This document shows positions 1 through 7,356 of a DNA stretch of 24,008 nt, piece by piece; the first letter of the stretch is position 1, and every line of letters starts with the position of its first letter. Source of the DNA: Deltaproteobacteria bacterium (lineage in GTDB: Bacteria > Desulfobacterota > Desulfarculia > Adiutricales > Adiutricaceae); the NCBI GenBank assembly GCA_031279155.1, contig JAITJB010000019.1, positions 1-24,008 of the forward strand, given 5' to 3'. The translations under genes were made by a program, and so were the position numbers. The notes under the pieces are model-generated. The model was not told the origin of the DNA. It worked only from the letters and a program-made list of their open reading frames with translations, and searched no databases.

Positions 1-160
1 AATAAAACAGCCATATTGGCCTTTGGCCATAGGCCCGACTGATTGGTTATTAGGGTTTTTTGGTCGAGATAAGTTCTCATAACAACAAATTTACCTAAAA
101 ACCGTTTCAAAGGCAAGTGATTTTCAGAGCTTTTCTAAGGCCCACAATAGACGCCTATAG

Positions 161-191
161 CCAAAAAGACAAGGCCCTCTTAGAGGGCCTT
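161..191 (-). terminator. Rho-independent terminator of the flgM operon
   Basis: A perfect 9-bp stem (AAGGCCCTC / GAGGGCCTT, 171-179 and 183-191) with a 3-nt loop is followed, reading the minus strand, by GTCTTTTTGG. It lies about 80 bp beyond the flgM stop codon and fits a terminator for that transcript. Nothing gene-like is visible in 1-160. Confidence 0.8.
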
Positions 192-269
192 GGTTAAAGT
201 CAGTTTAAGCCTCTAGCCGTCGGGGGGTGAGCGCGACAGCTAGGAGCAGGATATATCTTTGGCATTTTA

Positions 270-584
270 TCAGAAGATACCGTAGAAGCTCTTTTTGATA
301 ATGCTATCGGCCACCTGTTCGGAGCTTACTTGATAGCTGCCGCTGGCGATTTTAGCCGTCAGTTCCGCTACCTTTTCCGATCTCGTGTCAGGGGCTAAGG
401 TAGCCAGTTCTCTGGCTTTAGCGATCAAACGCGAGCGCTCGGAAATGTTGACCTTATCGCTTTGGGCCGAAGCGGTCGTTTCGGAGGCATAAGTCTCAGC
501 CGAAGTCTTATCGGAACCAGAGGAGCCTGGCTGGACTTCATTGCGGTTAATCTTAAGTGGTTGGGCATTGGGATCGATTTTCAT
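270..584 (-). CDS. flgM: Anti-sigma-28 factor FlgM
   Basis: FlgM binds and holds sigma-28 (FliA) until the hook is finished, then is exported, releasing late flagellar gene expression. The C-terminal half matches the family: KVNISERSRLIAKARELA, then an RSEKV segment, then IASGSYQVSSEQVADSI, the sigma-binding helices. The N-terminal half is polar and Ser/Thr-rich, as expected of the disordered export end. The open frame reaches a GTG at 593, but I prefer the ATG at 584: it gives the usual MKIDPNAQ beginning (104 aa) and a GGGGGTGA ribosome site sits about 5 nt before it. The gene follows an unrecognised CDS by 43 bp in the same operon, behind a sigma-28-like promoter, so FlgM would be made under the factor it inhibits. 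A strong terminator follows. Confidence 0.9.
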   Translation of the reverse strand: MKIDPNAQPLKINRNEVQPGSSGSDKTSAETYASETTASAQSDKVNISERSRLIAKARELATLAPDTRSEKVAELTAKIASGSYQVSSEQVADSIIKKSFYGIF

Positions 585-627
585 GGCGTTCACCCCCGGC
601 CTAATGGGCAGGTAATAAAAAAATAAT

Positions 628-1278
628 CTATTTTTTAGGCTCTACTTTTGACTCATTGAGAGCCTGGGTTTCTAAATCTTCATCAAAATCATCTGGAAAA
701 TCTTCCGGCGACCGGATGGGCGCCCGAGGCCCGAGCATGTTCCGATCTATTAATATAGTAACTAGTTTTTTCAGCTGACGCCAGAGTAACTTGTTACGGG
801 CGCGATCGACAAATGGATCGACAAATAGATCGCCAAATTGCTCGCCAGAAGAAACTTTTATAGCATCAATTGAAGCCCCGCTAGAAGCATCGCTTGAAAC
901 CGCGCTAGAAGACGCGCTTAAAGCATGGCTAGGATTTTCGGGAGCGGCTTGGATATTGAGATCTAAAAAGCTGATCTCGCCGGTCTCGTTTTTGACCCCC
1001 AAGGCCAGGCCTTCTATACCGAAGTTTTGTCCAATTTGGGCTAAAGCAACGTAAGCCGGGTTAGCTGAGCTAAGATCGCCTCTTTGAGGGTGGTTTCTGG
1101 CTTGGTTGACCAATTCGGCGATGGCGTTGCGGCCAACTTTTTCAACCACCAAAGATCTGTGGGAGCGGACAGGCGGTAAATCGTGAGCCGCTAGTCCTAA
1201 GGCTCCACCTACGGCCTCCCTCAGTTGGGCGGCCAGGGTCCGCACGAGTTGACCTATTTGACCAGGTTTGTCGGTCAC
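628..1278 (-). CDS. Hypothetical protein co-transcribed with flgM
   Basis: A 216-aa protein I do not recognise. It begins at a GTG (1278) with a G-run ribosome site (AGGCAGGGGGG) about 10 nt upstream. Residues 1-110 look globular and helical. Residues about 115-140 are a Ser/Ala-rich low-complexity linker. Residues 150-185 are amphipathic and basic (DRARNKLLWRQLKKLVTILI). The C-terminus is acidic (DFPDDFDEDLE). No signal peptide or membrane segment is seen. It is the first gene after the sigma-28-like promoter and lies directly upstream of flgM, the slot where many bacteria keep flgN or a small flagellar chaperone or rod gene. A flagellar role is inferred from position only; the sequence does not obviously match FlgN. 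Confidence 0.7.
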   Translation of the reverse strand: MTDKPGQIGQLVRTLAAQLREAVGGALGLAAHDLPPVRSHRSLVVEKVGRNAIAELVNQARNHPQRGDLSSANPAYVALAQIGQNFGIEGLALGVKNETGEISFLDLNIQAAPENPSHALSASSSAVSSDASSGASIDAIKVSSGEQFGDLFVDPFVDRARNKLLWRQLKKLVTILIDRNMLGPRAPIRSPEDFPDDFDEDLETQALNESKVEPKK

Positions 1279-1307
1279 TGGTTGTGTGCCCCCCTGCCTT
1301 GATTAAC

Positions 1308-1335
1308 TTATCGGCAAACCCTGGTTAAGACTTTA
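1308..1335 (-). promoter_or_regulatory. Sigma-28 (FliA)-type promoter for the flgM operon
   Basis: On the minus strand, TAAA (1335-1332), 16 nt, then GCCGATAA (1315-1308). The -10 is identical to the enteric sigma-28 consensus; the spacing is one base longer than the classical 15. It would start transcription about 20-25 nt before the GTG of the first gene. Confidence 0.65.
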
Positions 1336-1601
1336 ACGGGAAGCGAAGATTTTTTCCACATTTTTTTTCGTGTTGCTAAACCTAAAGCCAATTAAGGAGT
1401 TAGAGGCGTCTTAGGCGGCGGTCAGAAAGACATAAAATAAATTTTAATATTCTTCTATTGATACTTTAAGCTGGCTAATAAAGTTTAAGCCGCAAGCATT
1501 GGCCATTAAGGACCTATAAGCTCTGGCCTATTGATAGCAAAACAAGGGCCAATTTTTTTGCTTGAATCTGATGGTCTTGGTATTTTGGGTTTTCTTTCTT
1601 T

Positions 1602-1666
1602 GGAGCAAAATTTTGCAGCTTGCTTTTGGAGCTTAATTTTGGAGCAAAATTTTGCAGCTTGCTTTT
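1602..1666. repeat. 26-bp direct repeat around a GCAAAATTTTGC palindrome
   Basis: GGAGCAAAATTTTGCAGCTT plus GCTTTT occurs exactly twice, at 1602-1627 and 1641-1666 (39-bp offset). Each copy carries the perfect 12-bp palindrome GCAAAATTTTGC. The short open frames on either strand here just read the repeat and are not genes. The gene-free interval 1279-1923 also holds the two promoters listed separately; nothing else is seen in it. Confidence 0.85.
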
Positions 1667-1723
1667 ATATTTTAGTTTTGGGTCTTGTTTTTGCATTTAG
1701 ATATTTTGCTCTTGTGAGCTTGT

Positions 1724-1747
1724 GATCTTTTGACCTTTTGATCTTTT
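1724..1747. repeat. 8-bp tandem repeat, three copies
   Basis: GATCTTTT, GACCTTTT, GATCTTTT run in tandem in the same T-rich intergenic stretch as the 26-bp repeats. No function is evident. Confidence 0.6.
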
Positions 1748-1799
1748 GGCCGTTTGGGCTGGCAAAAAAAGGCCAGTTTATTAGGTCGGCATTTTTTAC

Positions 1800-1815
1800 T
1801 GGCACGTTACTTGCT
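1800..1815 (+). promoter_or_regulatory. Sigma-54 (RpoN)-type promoter
   Basis: TGGCACGTTACTTGCT matches the -24/-12 consensus TGGCACG-N4-TTGCW at every defined position, with the correct GG-to-GC spacing. Start of transcription would be near 1826, giving a leader of about 100 nt before the glycosyltransferase. RpoN control of mid-class flagellar genes is common in proteobacteria. No enhancer-binding site was identified with certainty. Confidence 0.75.
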
Positions 1816-1862
1816 TAACTCCATATTTGGCTACATTGGCCCAATGAGAGGCCCCAACTAAA

Positions 1863-1921
1863 GCCTTAGCTTATAACATTTATAAACTGGCCCTAAGGCA
1901 ATAAAACACCGAGGTAAACCT
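1863..1921 (+). promoter_or_regulatory. Leader hairpin and possibly masked ribosome site
   Basis: GCCTTAG (1863-1869) can pair with CTAAGGC (1893-1899) in the leader. The ribosome site GAGG is directly followed by its own complement (GAGGTAAACCTC, ending just before the ATG at 1924), so it could fold weakly onto itself. Regulatory meaning is inference. Confidence 0.4.
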
Positions 1922-1923
1922 CT

Positions 1924-4206
1924 ATGACCGCCATCGATCACCCTAAGGTTACAGCCCTCATCTCCACCTTCAACCGCCCGCAGTACTTAGCGGAATCCAT
2001 CAGCTCCATTCAAGCTCAGACCATGCCAGATTGGGAGCTTATCGTCTTAAATGACGGTGGGGTGGACGTGGCCCACGTGGTGGAAAAATTTGCCGACCCT
2101 AGGATCATCTACGTCCCGGACGACAACAACCGCGGTGCGGCCATTCGCTTCAATCAAGGCCTTAAGATGGCTACAGGCGATTATATTTGCTACTTAGGCG
2201 ACGATGATACCTTCTATCCCAACCACTTTGAGGTTCTCTCCAAAGCTTTGGACGAAAACCCTGAAGTGGGTTTAGCTTACTCAGATCTCTACGCTGTCTC
2301 CTCTATTGCCGACTCCAAAACCGGGAAGAGACACATATTAGATAAGCAGATGCTGGTCTCGCGAGATTTTAACCGCGAGTTCATGTTCCACTATAACCAT
2401 GTCCTCCACGTAAGCCTGATGCACCGTAGGGAGGCGGCTCTTCGGGTCGGCGGCTTTGATGAAGAAGTTAAGGTTTTAATCGAATGGAGCCTTAACCGCC
2501 GCCTGGCCTTTCTCTACGATTTTAAGCATGTGGAAATCCCAACCGGCGAGTACCACATGGCCGTCTTTAAGTCAGATCGCATCTCCGTAAGAGAGAGGCG
2601 AAATAAAGAGAGCTACCAGCATAACCTCCGCCGCATCCGCTGTAATCTCCCAGATGAGCCTTGGGCCAAGGTTGAGACCATTGACCTATTATATCTGGTC
2701 GATAGATGGGGCGAAAAACTAAATAATCACATTAAAGAGATAATCGATAATTTTGACCACCCCTTAAGGATTAAGCTCATCGGAAATGGCACGGGTTTAT
2801 CTCTCGAAGAATCGTGGGCCAGCATCAAAGAACTAGCGCAATTAAAAAATATCGAGATAATGCGCATACCCCAAAAGACAACGCCGGTACTAGCCTTCCG
2901 CAAAGCGGCCAAGCAGTCGAGAGCTAAGTTCTTGTTTTTAGTTACCCCGGCCCTTCAGGCCGTCAAAGCGCCTAGGCGGCTTTTTGCGGCTATAGAATCA
3001 TTTAAAAACGATCCTGAGCTCAAAAGCATGCGCTGGGCCATCCCGGGCGAGGAAAAGGAAATCTCGGTCTTCGAGTGCTTAATCTACCGCGATTATTTTT
3101 TAAAGTTCACAAAGCCAACTAGTAAAAATCCGGTCGTCATTCCTTCGGTCATTGCCACGCCACCCAAGGGTTTTAAGTTTGATATCCTCTATAGCGAATA
3201 CCAAAAGGTCTTCGGCCAAGGCGATCTGGAAAAAGCTCGGCCCATATTGGAGGCCATTTTAAGCGAGAAAACCGGTTTTCCCCACATTCAATTTTTGATT
3301 AGCGATCTCTTTAATATCTGCCTTAAGATGGGCGACTACGATCGGGTCGAAAAAGAGATCCACGAGCTGATAAGTCGGGGCTATCTGACTGACAACTATA
3401 TGCGTTTAGCCCAATTAAAGACCATCCAAAAAAAGTGGCTTGAGGCCATTGAAGCTGGTTTAAAAGCTTTTGAGAGTTTATCGCTAAGCTTTGAGGACTT
3501 TGAGGCTGAATGCTTTCCCTTTAAGCTTTCCAATGAGCTCAATAGTTTTAAGCTCTTTATGAACATGGGCCAAGCTTATATTCAGATCGGAAGTTACGGG
3601 GAGGCGGCCAGGTTCTACCATCTGGCCTCCAAGCTCAAAAGCGATAGCTACAAGCCCTTTTTGGGCTTTAGTAAAACTTATCTGGCTGCCGGACAGCTGG
3701 AAAGGGCCGAAGGGGCCATGGCTCGCCTGCCAAAGGAGGGCAAGGAAGATCCTGAGACCCACCGGATCTTAGCTACCATCTGCCAGAAGCGTAAAAATTT
3801 GCCTCTGGCCTTCGAGTGCCTCAAAACGGCCTTCGAGAAAGGCCCTGATGATGAAAATAACGTTGAGCCCTTCTATTTTGTCGGCGCCGCTTTGGGCCGC
3901 TGGCAGGATATGGTCGAACCCCTAAGGGTCTTTAACCTCAAAAAGGAAAATTGCGTCCAGGCCCATGCCAGGCTTGCGGCCATCTACTTTAACCTTAACG
4001 ATGAATATCTGGCCCGCGAATCGGCGACAAAAGCCCTAAGTTTGGACCCCAAAAATCCCATCGCGAGAAGCATCTTAGATCGGCTAAACTCTTTGGCCGC
4101 CAAGAAGGCTGATGCGACTACTAGCCCTACGGCCAATGACGGACTGCTTTTAGATAATAGTGGTCTTATGCCCGGTATATTAGATGATAACCATATTGTC
4201 TGGTAG
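1924..4206 (+). CDS. Family 2 glycosyltransferase with C-terminal TPR repeats
   Basis: A 760-aa cytoplasmic protein. Residues 7-230 form a GT-A (family 2) nucleotide-sugar transferase domain: VTALISTFNRPQYL at the start, WELIVLNDG, a GAAIRFNQGL segment, and the metal-binding LGDDD at 91-95. A middle region of unclear fold (about 250-410) follows. From about 420 to 720 the sequence is helical and TPR-like (for example MGQAYIQIGSYGEAARFYHLASKL and SATKALSLDPKNP). The start ATG has GAGG about 9 nt before it. It lies behind a sigma-54-type promoter and 130 bp before fliD. Glycosyltransferases at this spot often modify flagellin, with TPRs binding the protein acceptor; that role is inferred from context. 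The donor sugar cannot be told. O-antigen or another surface glycan is an alternative. Confidence 0.85.
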   Translation: MTAIDHPKVTALISTFNRPQYLAESISSIQAQTMPDWELIVLNDGGVDVAHVVEKFADPRIIYVPDDNNRGAAIRFNQGLKMATGDYICYLGDDDTFYPNHFEVLSKALDENPEVGLAYSDLYAVSSIADSKTGKRHILDKQMLVSRDFNREFMFHYNHVLHVSLMHRREAALRVGGFDEEVKVLIEWSLNRRLAFLYDFKHVEIPTGEYHMAVFKSDRISVRERRNKESYQHNLRRIRCNLPDEPWAKVETIDLLYLVDRWGEKLNNHIKEIIDNFDHPLRIKLIGNGTGLSLEESWASIKELAQLKNIEIMRIPQKTTPVLAFRKAAKQSRAKFLFLVTPALQAVKAPRRLFAAIESFKNDPELKSMRWAIPGEEKEISVFECLIYRDYFLKFTKPTSKNPVVIPSVIATPPKGFKFDILYSEYQKVFGQGDLEKARPILEAILSEKTGFPHIQFLISDLFNICLKMGDYDRVEKEIHELISRGYLTDNYMRLAQLKTIQKKWLEAIEAGLKAFESLSLSFEDFEAECFPFKLSNELNSFKLFMNMGQAYIQIGSYGEAARFYHLASKLKSDSYKPFLGFSKTYLAAGQLERAEGAMARLPKEGKEDPETHRILATICQKRKNLPLAFECLKTAFEKGPDDENNVEPFYFVGAALGRWQDMVEPLRVFNLKKENCVQAHARLAAIYFNLNDEYLARESATKALSLDPKNPIARSILDRLNSLAAKKADATTSPTANDGLLLDNSGLMPGILDDNHIVW

Positions 4207-4256
4207 CCTAAAGAAACAGCCCTTAAAAATAATATCTGGAAATTTTCGTTGGCGCT

Positions 4257-4284
4257 TAAGGTTTTGGGCTCAACTAGCCGATAA
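4257..4284 (+). promoter_or_regulatory. Sigma-28 (FliA)-type promoter for fliD
   Basis: TAAG (4257-4260), 16 nt, then GCCGATAA (4277-4284). The -10 is perfect. The spacing equals that of the minus-strand promoter at 1308-1335, which makes both sites more credible. It allows fliD-fliS to be expressed late, apart from read-through from the glycosyltransferase. Confidence 0.65.
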
Positions 4285-4335
4285 ATAAGTTAGACAAGTT
4301 TTTTAACTTGGCCAAAGACAAATAAGGGGTAAAAC

Positions 4336-6705
4336 ATGTCCAGCACAACAGGCGTCATCTCCGGCAGTATTAAGTGGACAGGCTTAGCTTCGGGCACTGA
4401 CTTTGCGGCTGTGGTCGATAAACTGATCGCAATTGAGCAGCGGACTATTACCCGCCAGGAAACCTGGAAGGCCGAGTGGCAGGCCAAAATTCAGGCCATA
4501 AGCGATCTTAATACTAGGCTTGTTTCTCTTAAGCTCGATGCCGAGTCTAAGGACATTAGAAGCGAGCTCTTAAGCCGAACTTCTTCGGTCAGCGATGAGT
4601 CGGTTATTAGCGTTATCAATACCTCTACCGCCCCTTTAGGCTCTTACGACGTAACGGTTGGAACTAGTATCCAAGAAAAGTTGGCCAGTCATAGCGTTAA
4701 AGCAACCGATCTCTTTGGCGTAGATGGCAACGCGTTAAAAATTCAGATTGGGACCGACGCCACTAACGCCATTGAGCTAAAATTTGTGGCCGCAGGTGCG
4801 GCCGACGATCCCGACGAGATCGAGGAAAACGCTACCATTGAGCAAATTTCCGACGTCATCAATAATTTGGTCGGTTCCCTCTCCCCACCTTTGACCGTAG
4901 GCCTTTCGGCCAAGGTCATCGATGACAAAGTAGATGGGTCAACTTATACCAAGCGCATGGTGCTTACCGCCGATCAGGGCGGCTCAGCTAACAAGATAAC
5001 AGTGGTAACCGATCTAGCCGGCTTAGATCTCAACTCAACTTATATAGATAAACCGGTCTATACTACGTTTTTGGGATCTAACGTTGAGGTCGGCATCGCT
5101 ACGACTTCAAAATATGTAGGGTCAACAAATAAAACCATAACTTTCGCCGCCGGCAATACCGGAACCCTAGGTAAAGACGATGTTGAGATCCAATGGGCCG
5201 ATACCGAAGGCAACACCGGAAAATTTACCATAACCGCCGCCGAATACGCCGCTGACAACACTAAAGCCTACGAGATAATCCAGGGTTTAGAGATAACCTT
5301 CACCGGGCCTTTGGGCGGAACGCCGGGTATGATGGTCAAGGCTGAGTCCTTCACCATCGACTGCCAGGCCCCGATATTGCAAAAGGGGCAGGACACCGGG
5401 GTGGCCCAGACAGCCAAATTGGTCCATAGCGGCTTCGTCGATCAGATAAGCCCCATCCACAGCGGGTCCTCAACTCAGTTTACCTATGTCTACAAGGGCG
5501 TGGAACACTCGGTTACGGTTGGCGATAATACCAGTTTAGGGACGTTAGTTAATCTCATTAATGAAGACACCAATAACCCCGGGGTCACGGCCAGCGTGGT
5601 TAACGACGGCCAGGGCACGTCTACCTCATACCATTTAGTTTTGACCGGTAATGACACCGGGGCCGGAGCTACCCTCTCGGTTAAAAAAAGCGATCCGCCA
5701 ATTAGTAACTTTAATACCGATCCCCTAACTAATGCCTTTACCGTGGCCCGTGAGGCCTCAAACGCCATGGTTAAGGTCGACGGATTTCCGGCGGAATCTG
5801 ACACCTGGATCCAGAGAACGACCAACGAGGTCTCTGACGTTATCGATGGGGCCGTCTTCACCATCAAGTCAGCCGGCACCTCAACTTTAACCGTCAGTAA
5901 CGACCCCTCGGCTATGAAGGATAAGATCGTCCAACTGGTCAATTCGATAAACTATTGTAAGACCTATATCTTGGAAAACACCAAGTGGGGCGGCTCAAAT
6001 TTAGAAGTTGATATGAACGAAAGCGGCGAGGTGGTAACCAGCCGCGAAACGGCTAACGGTACGATGATCGGAAACTATGGTTTTCAGATCTCGCAAACTA
6101 AGTTAGACGATTTCATGAATAGATCGTTAGTTCCCATCTCCGAAAACCCGGGGCTCTCAACTAAAGAGAAAATGGAAAAAAGGGAAAAATACTACGAAGA
6201 TAACGGCCTAATTTACACCACCATGTCCGATATCGGCATTACCTCGGATCCCGATAACCAGGGTTTGTACAAAGTTGAGGAAAGTAAGCTCCTTAGCTGC
6301 ATCCAAGAAAACCCTGAGGCGGTTATCAAACTTTTTACCTTTACCGATGAATATACCGATGTCGGTAAAGACGGCAAAAGCAAACCGGTCAAGATCCAGG
6401 GCTTCTGCGTTAAGGTCGTCGAAGATATGACCTTACTAACCAGCACCACCGACGTGACCGATGAGGACGGCAACGTCGTCCAACAAGGTAAGGGCATCAT
6501 GGTGACCCTCCAGGAGAACTACGAGGGGATCATCGAAGGCATCAACGCCAAAATCGCCCGTGAGGAGCGTAGAATTGAGGCAGTCCGGAACCGTTTAACC
6601 GACCGCTTCAATCGGCTAGAAACGGCTCTTCAGACGCTCCAAGACAAACAGTCTCAGCTTGAGTCGTCACTGGCCTCTTTGGACACAAGTAGTTCTTCAG
6701 ACTAA
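4336..6705 (+). CDS. fliD: Flagellar hook-associated protein 2 (filament cap) FliD
   Basis: FliD forms the cap at the tip of the filament and guides folding of exported flagellin subunits. The N-terminal FliD domain is clear (SGSIKWTGLASGTDFAAVVD, then a coiled-coil-like segment to about residue 70). The C-terminal domain is clear too: DIGITSDPDNQGLYKVEESKL near 640, and a heptad-rich coiled coil at 745-789 (IAREERRIEAVRNRLTDRFN onward). The protein is 789 aa against the usual 450-650; the extra length lies in the variable middle (about 100-560), which is Thr/Asp/Gly-rich and beta-like and would be surface-exposed on the cap. The start ATG has AAGGGG 7 nt upstream. It is followed by fliS, the usual order. 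Confidence 0.93.
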   Translation: MSSTTGVISGSIKWTGLASGTDFAAVVDKLIAIEQRTITRQETWKAEWQAKIQAISDLNTRLVSLKLDAESKDIRSELLSRTSSVSDESVISVINTSTAPLGSYDVTVGTSIQEKLASHSVKATDLFGVDGNALKIQIGTDATNAIELKFVAAGAADDPDEIEENATIEQISDVINNLVGSLSPPLTVGLSAKVIDDKVDGSTYTKRMVLTADQGGSANKITVVTDLAGLDLNSTYIDKPVYTTFLGSNVEVGIATTSKYVGSTNKTITFAAGNTGTLGKDDVEIQWADTEGNTGKFTITAAEYAADNTKAYEIIQGLEITFTGPLGGTPGMMVKAESFTIDCQAPILQKGQDTGVAQTAKLVHSGFVDQISPIHSGSSTQFTYVYKGVEHSVTVGDNTSLGTLVNLINEDTNNPGVTASVVNDGQGTSTSYHLVLTGNDTGAGATLSVKKSDPPISNFNTDPLTNAFTVAREASNAMVKVDGFPAESDTWIQRTTNEVSDVIDGAVFTIKSAGTSTLTVSNDPSAMKDKIVQLVNSINYCKTYILENTKWGGSNLEVDMNESGEVVTSRETANGTMIGNYGFQISQTKLDDFMNRSLVPISENPGLSTKEKMEKREKYYEDNGLIYTTMSDIGITSDPDNQGLYKVEESKLLSCIQENPEAVIKLFTFTDEYTDVGKDGKSKPVKIQGFCVKVVEDMTLLTSTTDVTDEDGNVVQQGKGIMVTLQENYEGIIEGINAKIAREERRIEAVRNRLTDRFNRLETALQTLQDKQSQLESSLASLDTSSSSD

Positions 6706-6709
6706 AGAA

Positions 6710-6807
6710 GCTCCTCAATGATTTGGGGAGCACATATAAATGATTAAAGGGTCAGTTCTGACCCTGGCCAAAAAAGGCCGCGAAAATATACCCGCCAAAG
6801 AAGCGGG
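6710..6807 (+). other. Chain of four short hairpins between fliD and fliS
   Basis: In 114 bp there are four inverted repeats: GCTCC/GGAGC (6710-6714, 6727-6731); AGGGTCAG/CTGACCCT (6748-6765, perfect, 2-nt spacer); GGCC/GGCC around A6 (6766-6779); and CCCGC/GCGGG (6791-6807), the last touching the fliS ribosome site. None has a following T-run, so RNA processing, mRNA stability or translational tuning is more likely than termination. That is inference. Confidence 0.5.
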
Positions 6808-6819
6808 ATAGGGGGCATC

Positions 6820-7257
6820 ATGAACGCCTACGGCAGCGAAATCTATCGTCAGACCCAGGTCACCACCGTGGACAAGGGAAGACTTATCATCATCCTCTAC
6901 GAAGGGGCCATAAAGTTCATACGGGAAGCCATCAAGGCTCAGGAAGCTGGCGACATTCCGTTAAAGGCCTCCTCCATCAACCGGGCTTTGGACATCATTA
7001 CCGAGCTCAACCAATCTCTAAATATGCAGGAAGGCGGCGATATCGCCCTTAATCTGCGAAGGATCTATAAGTTTTGGAACGATCACCTTCTTAAGGCCAA
7101 GGTCAATCGCGATGGCCAGGGGTTAAGCGACGTTGAGGCCATGATGGTTTCTCTGGCCCAAGCTTGGCAAGTCGTCTGTCAGGATCCCGAGGCCGCCAAG
7201 GTCACCCCCAAAGATCCTCCGACCAGAGCGACCACGGCCCCGGTCAGAACTCTTTAA
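6820..7257 (+). CDS. fliS: Flagellin export chaperone FliS
   Basis: A 145-aa cytoplasmic four-helix chaperone that binds the C-terminus of flagellin, preventing early polymerisation and aiding export. Family features: YRQTQVTTVDKGRLIIILYE near residues 9-28, EGAIKFIREA, then LDIITELNQSLNMQEGGDIA and the LRRIYKFWNDHLLKAKV segment. The C-terminal 20 residues are Pro/Thr/Ala-rich and look disordered. GGGGG lies 6 nt before the ATG. It follows fliD and is separated from convergent cobT by a very strong terminator. No flagellin gene is in the window, so FliS acts on one encoded elsewhere. Confidence 0.93.
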   Translation: MNAYGSEIYRQTQVTTVDKGRLIIILYEGAIKFIREAIKAQEAGDIPLKASSINRALDIITELNQSLNMQEGGDIALNLRRIYKFWNDHLLKAKVNRDGQGLSDVEAMMVSLAQAWQVVCQDPEAAKVTPKDPPTRATTAPVRTL

Positions 7258-7297
7258 TAATAAGCTTAAAAGCCAAGAAGCAAGAAAGTAAAAAAAA

Positions 7298-7331
7298 AGA
7301 AAGCCGGGCATTATTTTAATAATGCCCGGCT
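7298..7331. terminator. Bidirectional terminator between fliS and cobT
   Basis: GAAAGCCGGGCATTATT pairs almost end to end with AATAATGCCCGGCTTTC (up to 17 bp). An outer inverted repeat surrounds it (AAAAGCCA near 7268, TGGCTTTT near 7334). On the minus strand it runs into eight T residues, so it terminates cobT strongly; on the plus strand it would stop fliS. Confidence 0.9.
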
Positions 7332-7356
7332 TTCTGGCTTTTAAGGAGCTTATAGT

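Noticed and set aside
1514..1725. Two overlapping 60-64-codon ORFs on opposite strands
   Set aside because: Both just translate the 26-bp direct repeat; no ribosome site, low-complexity products.
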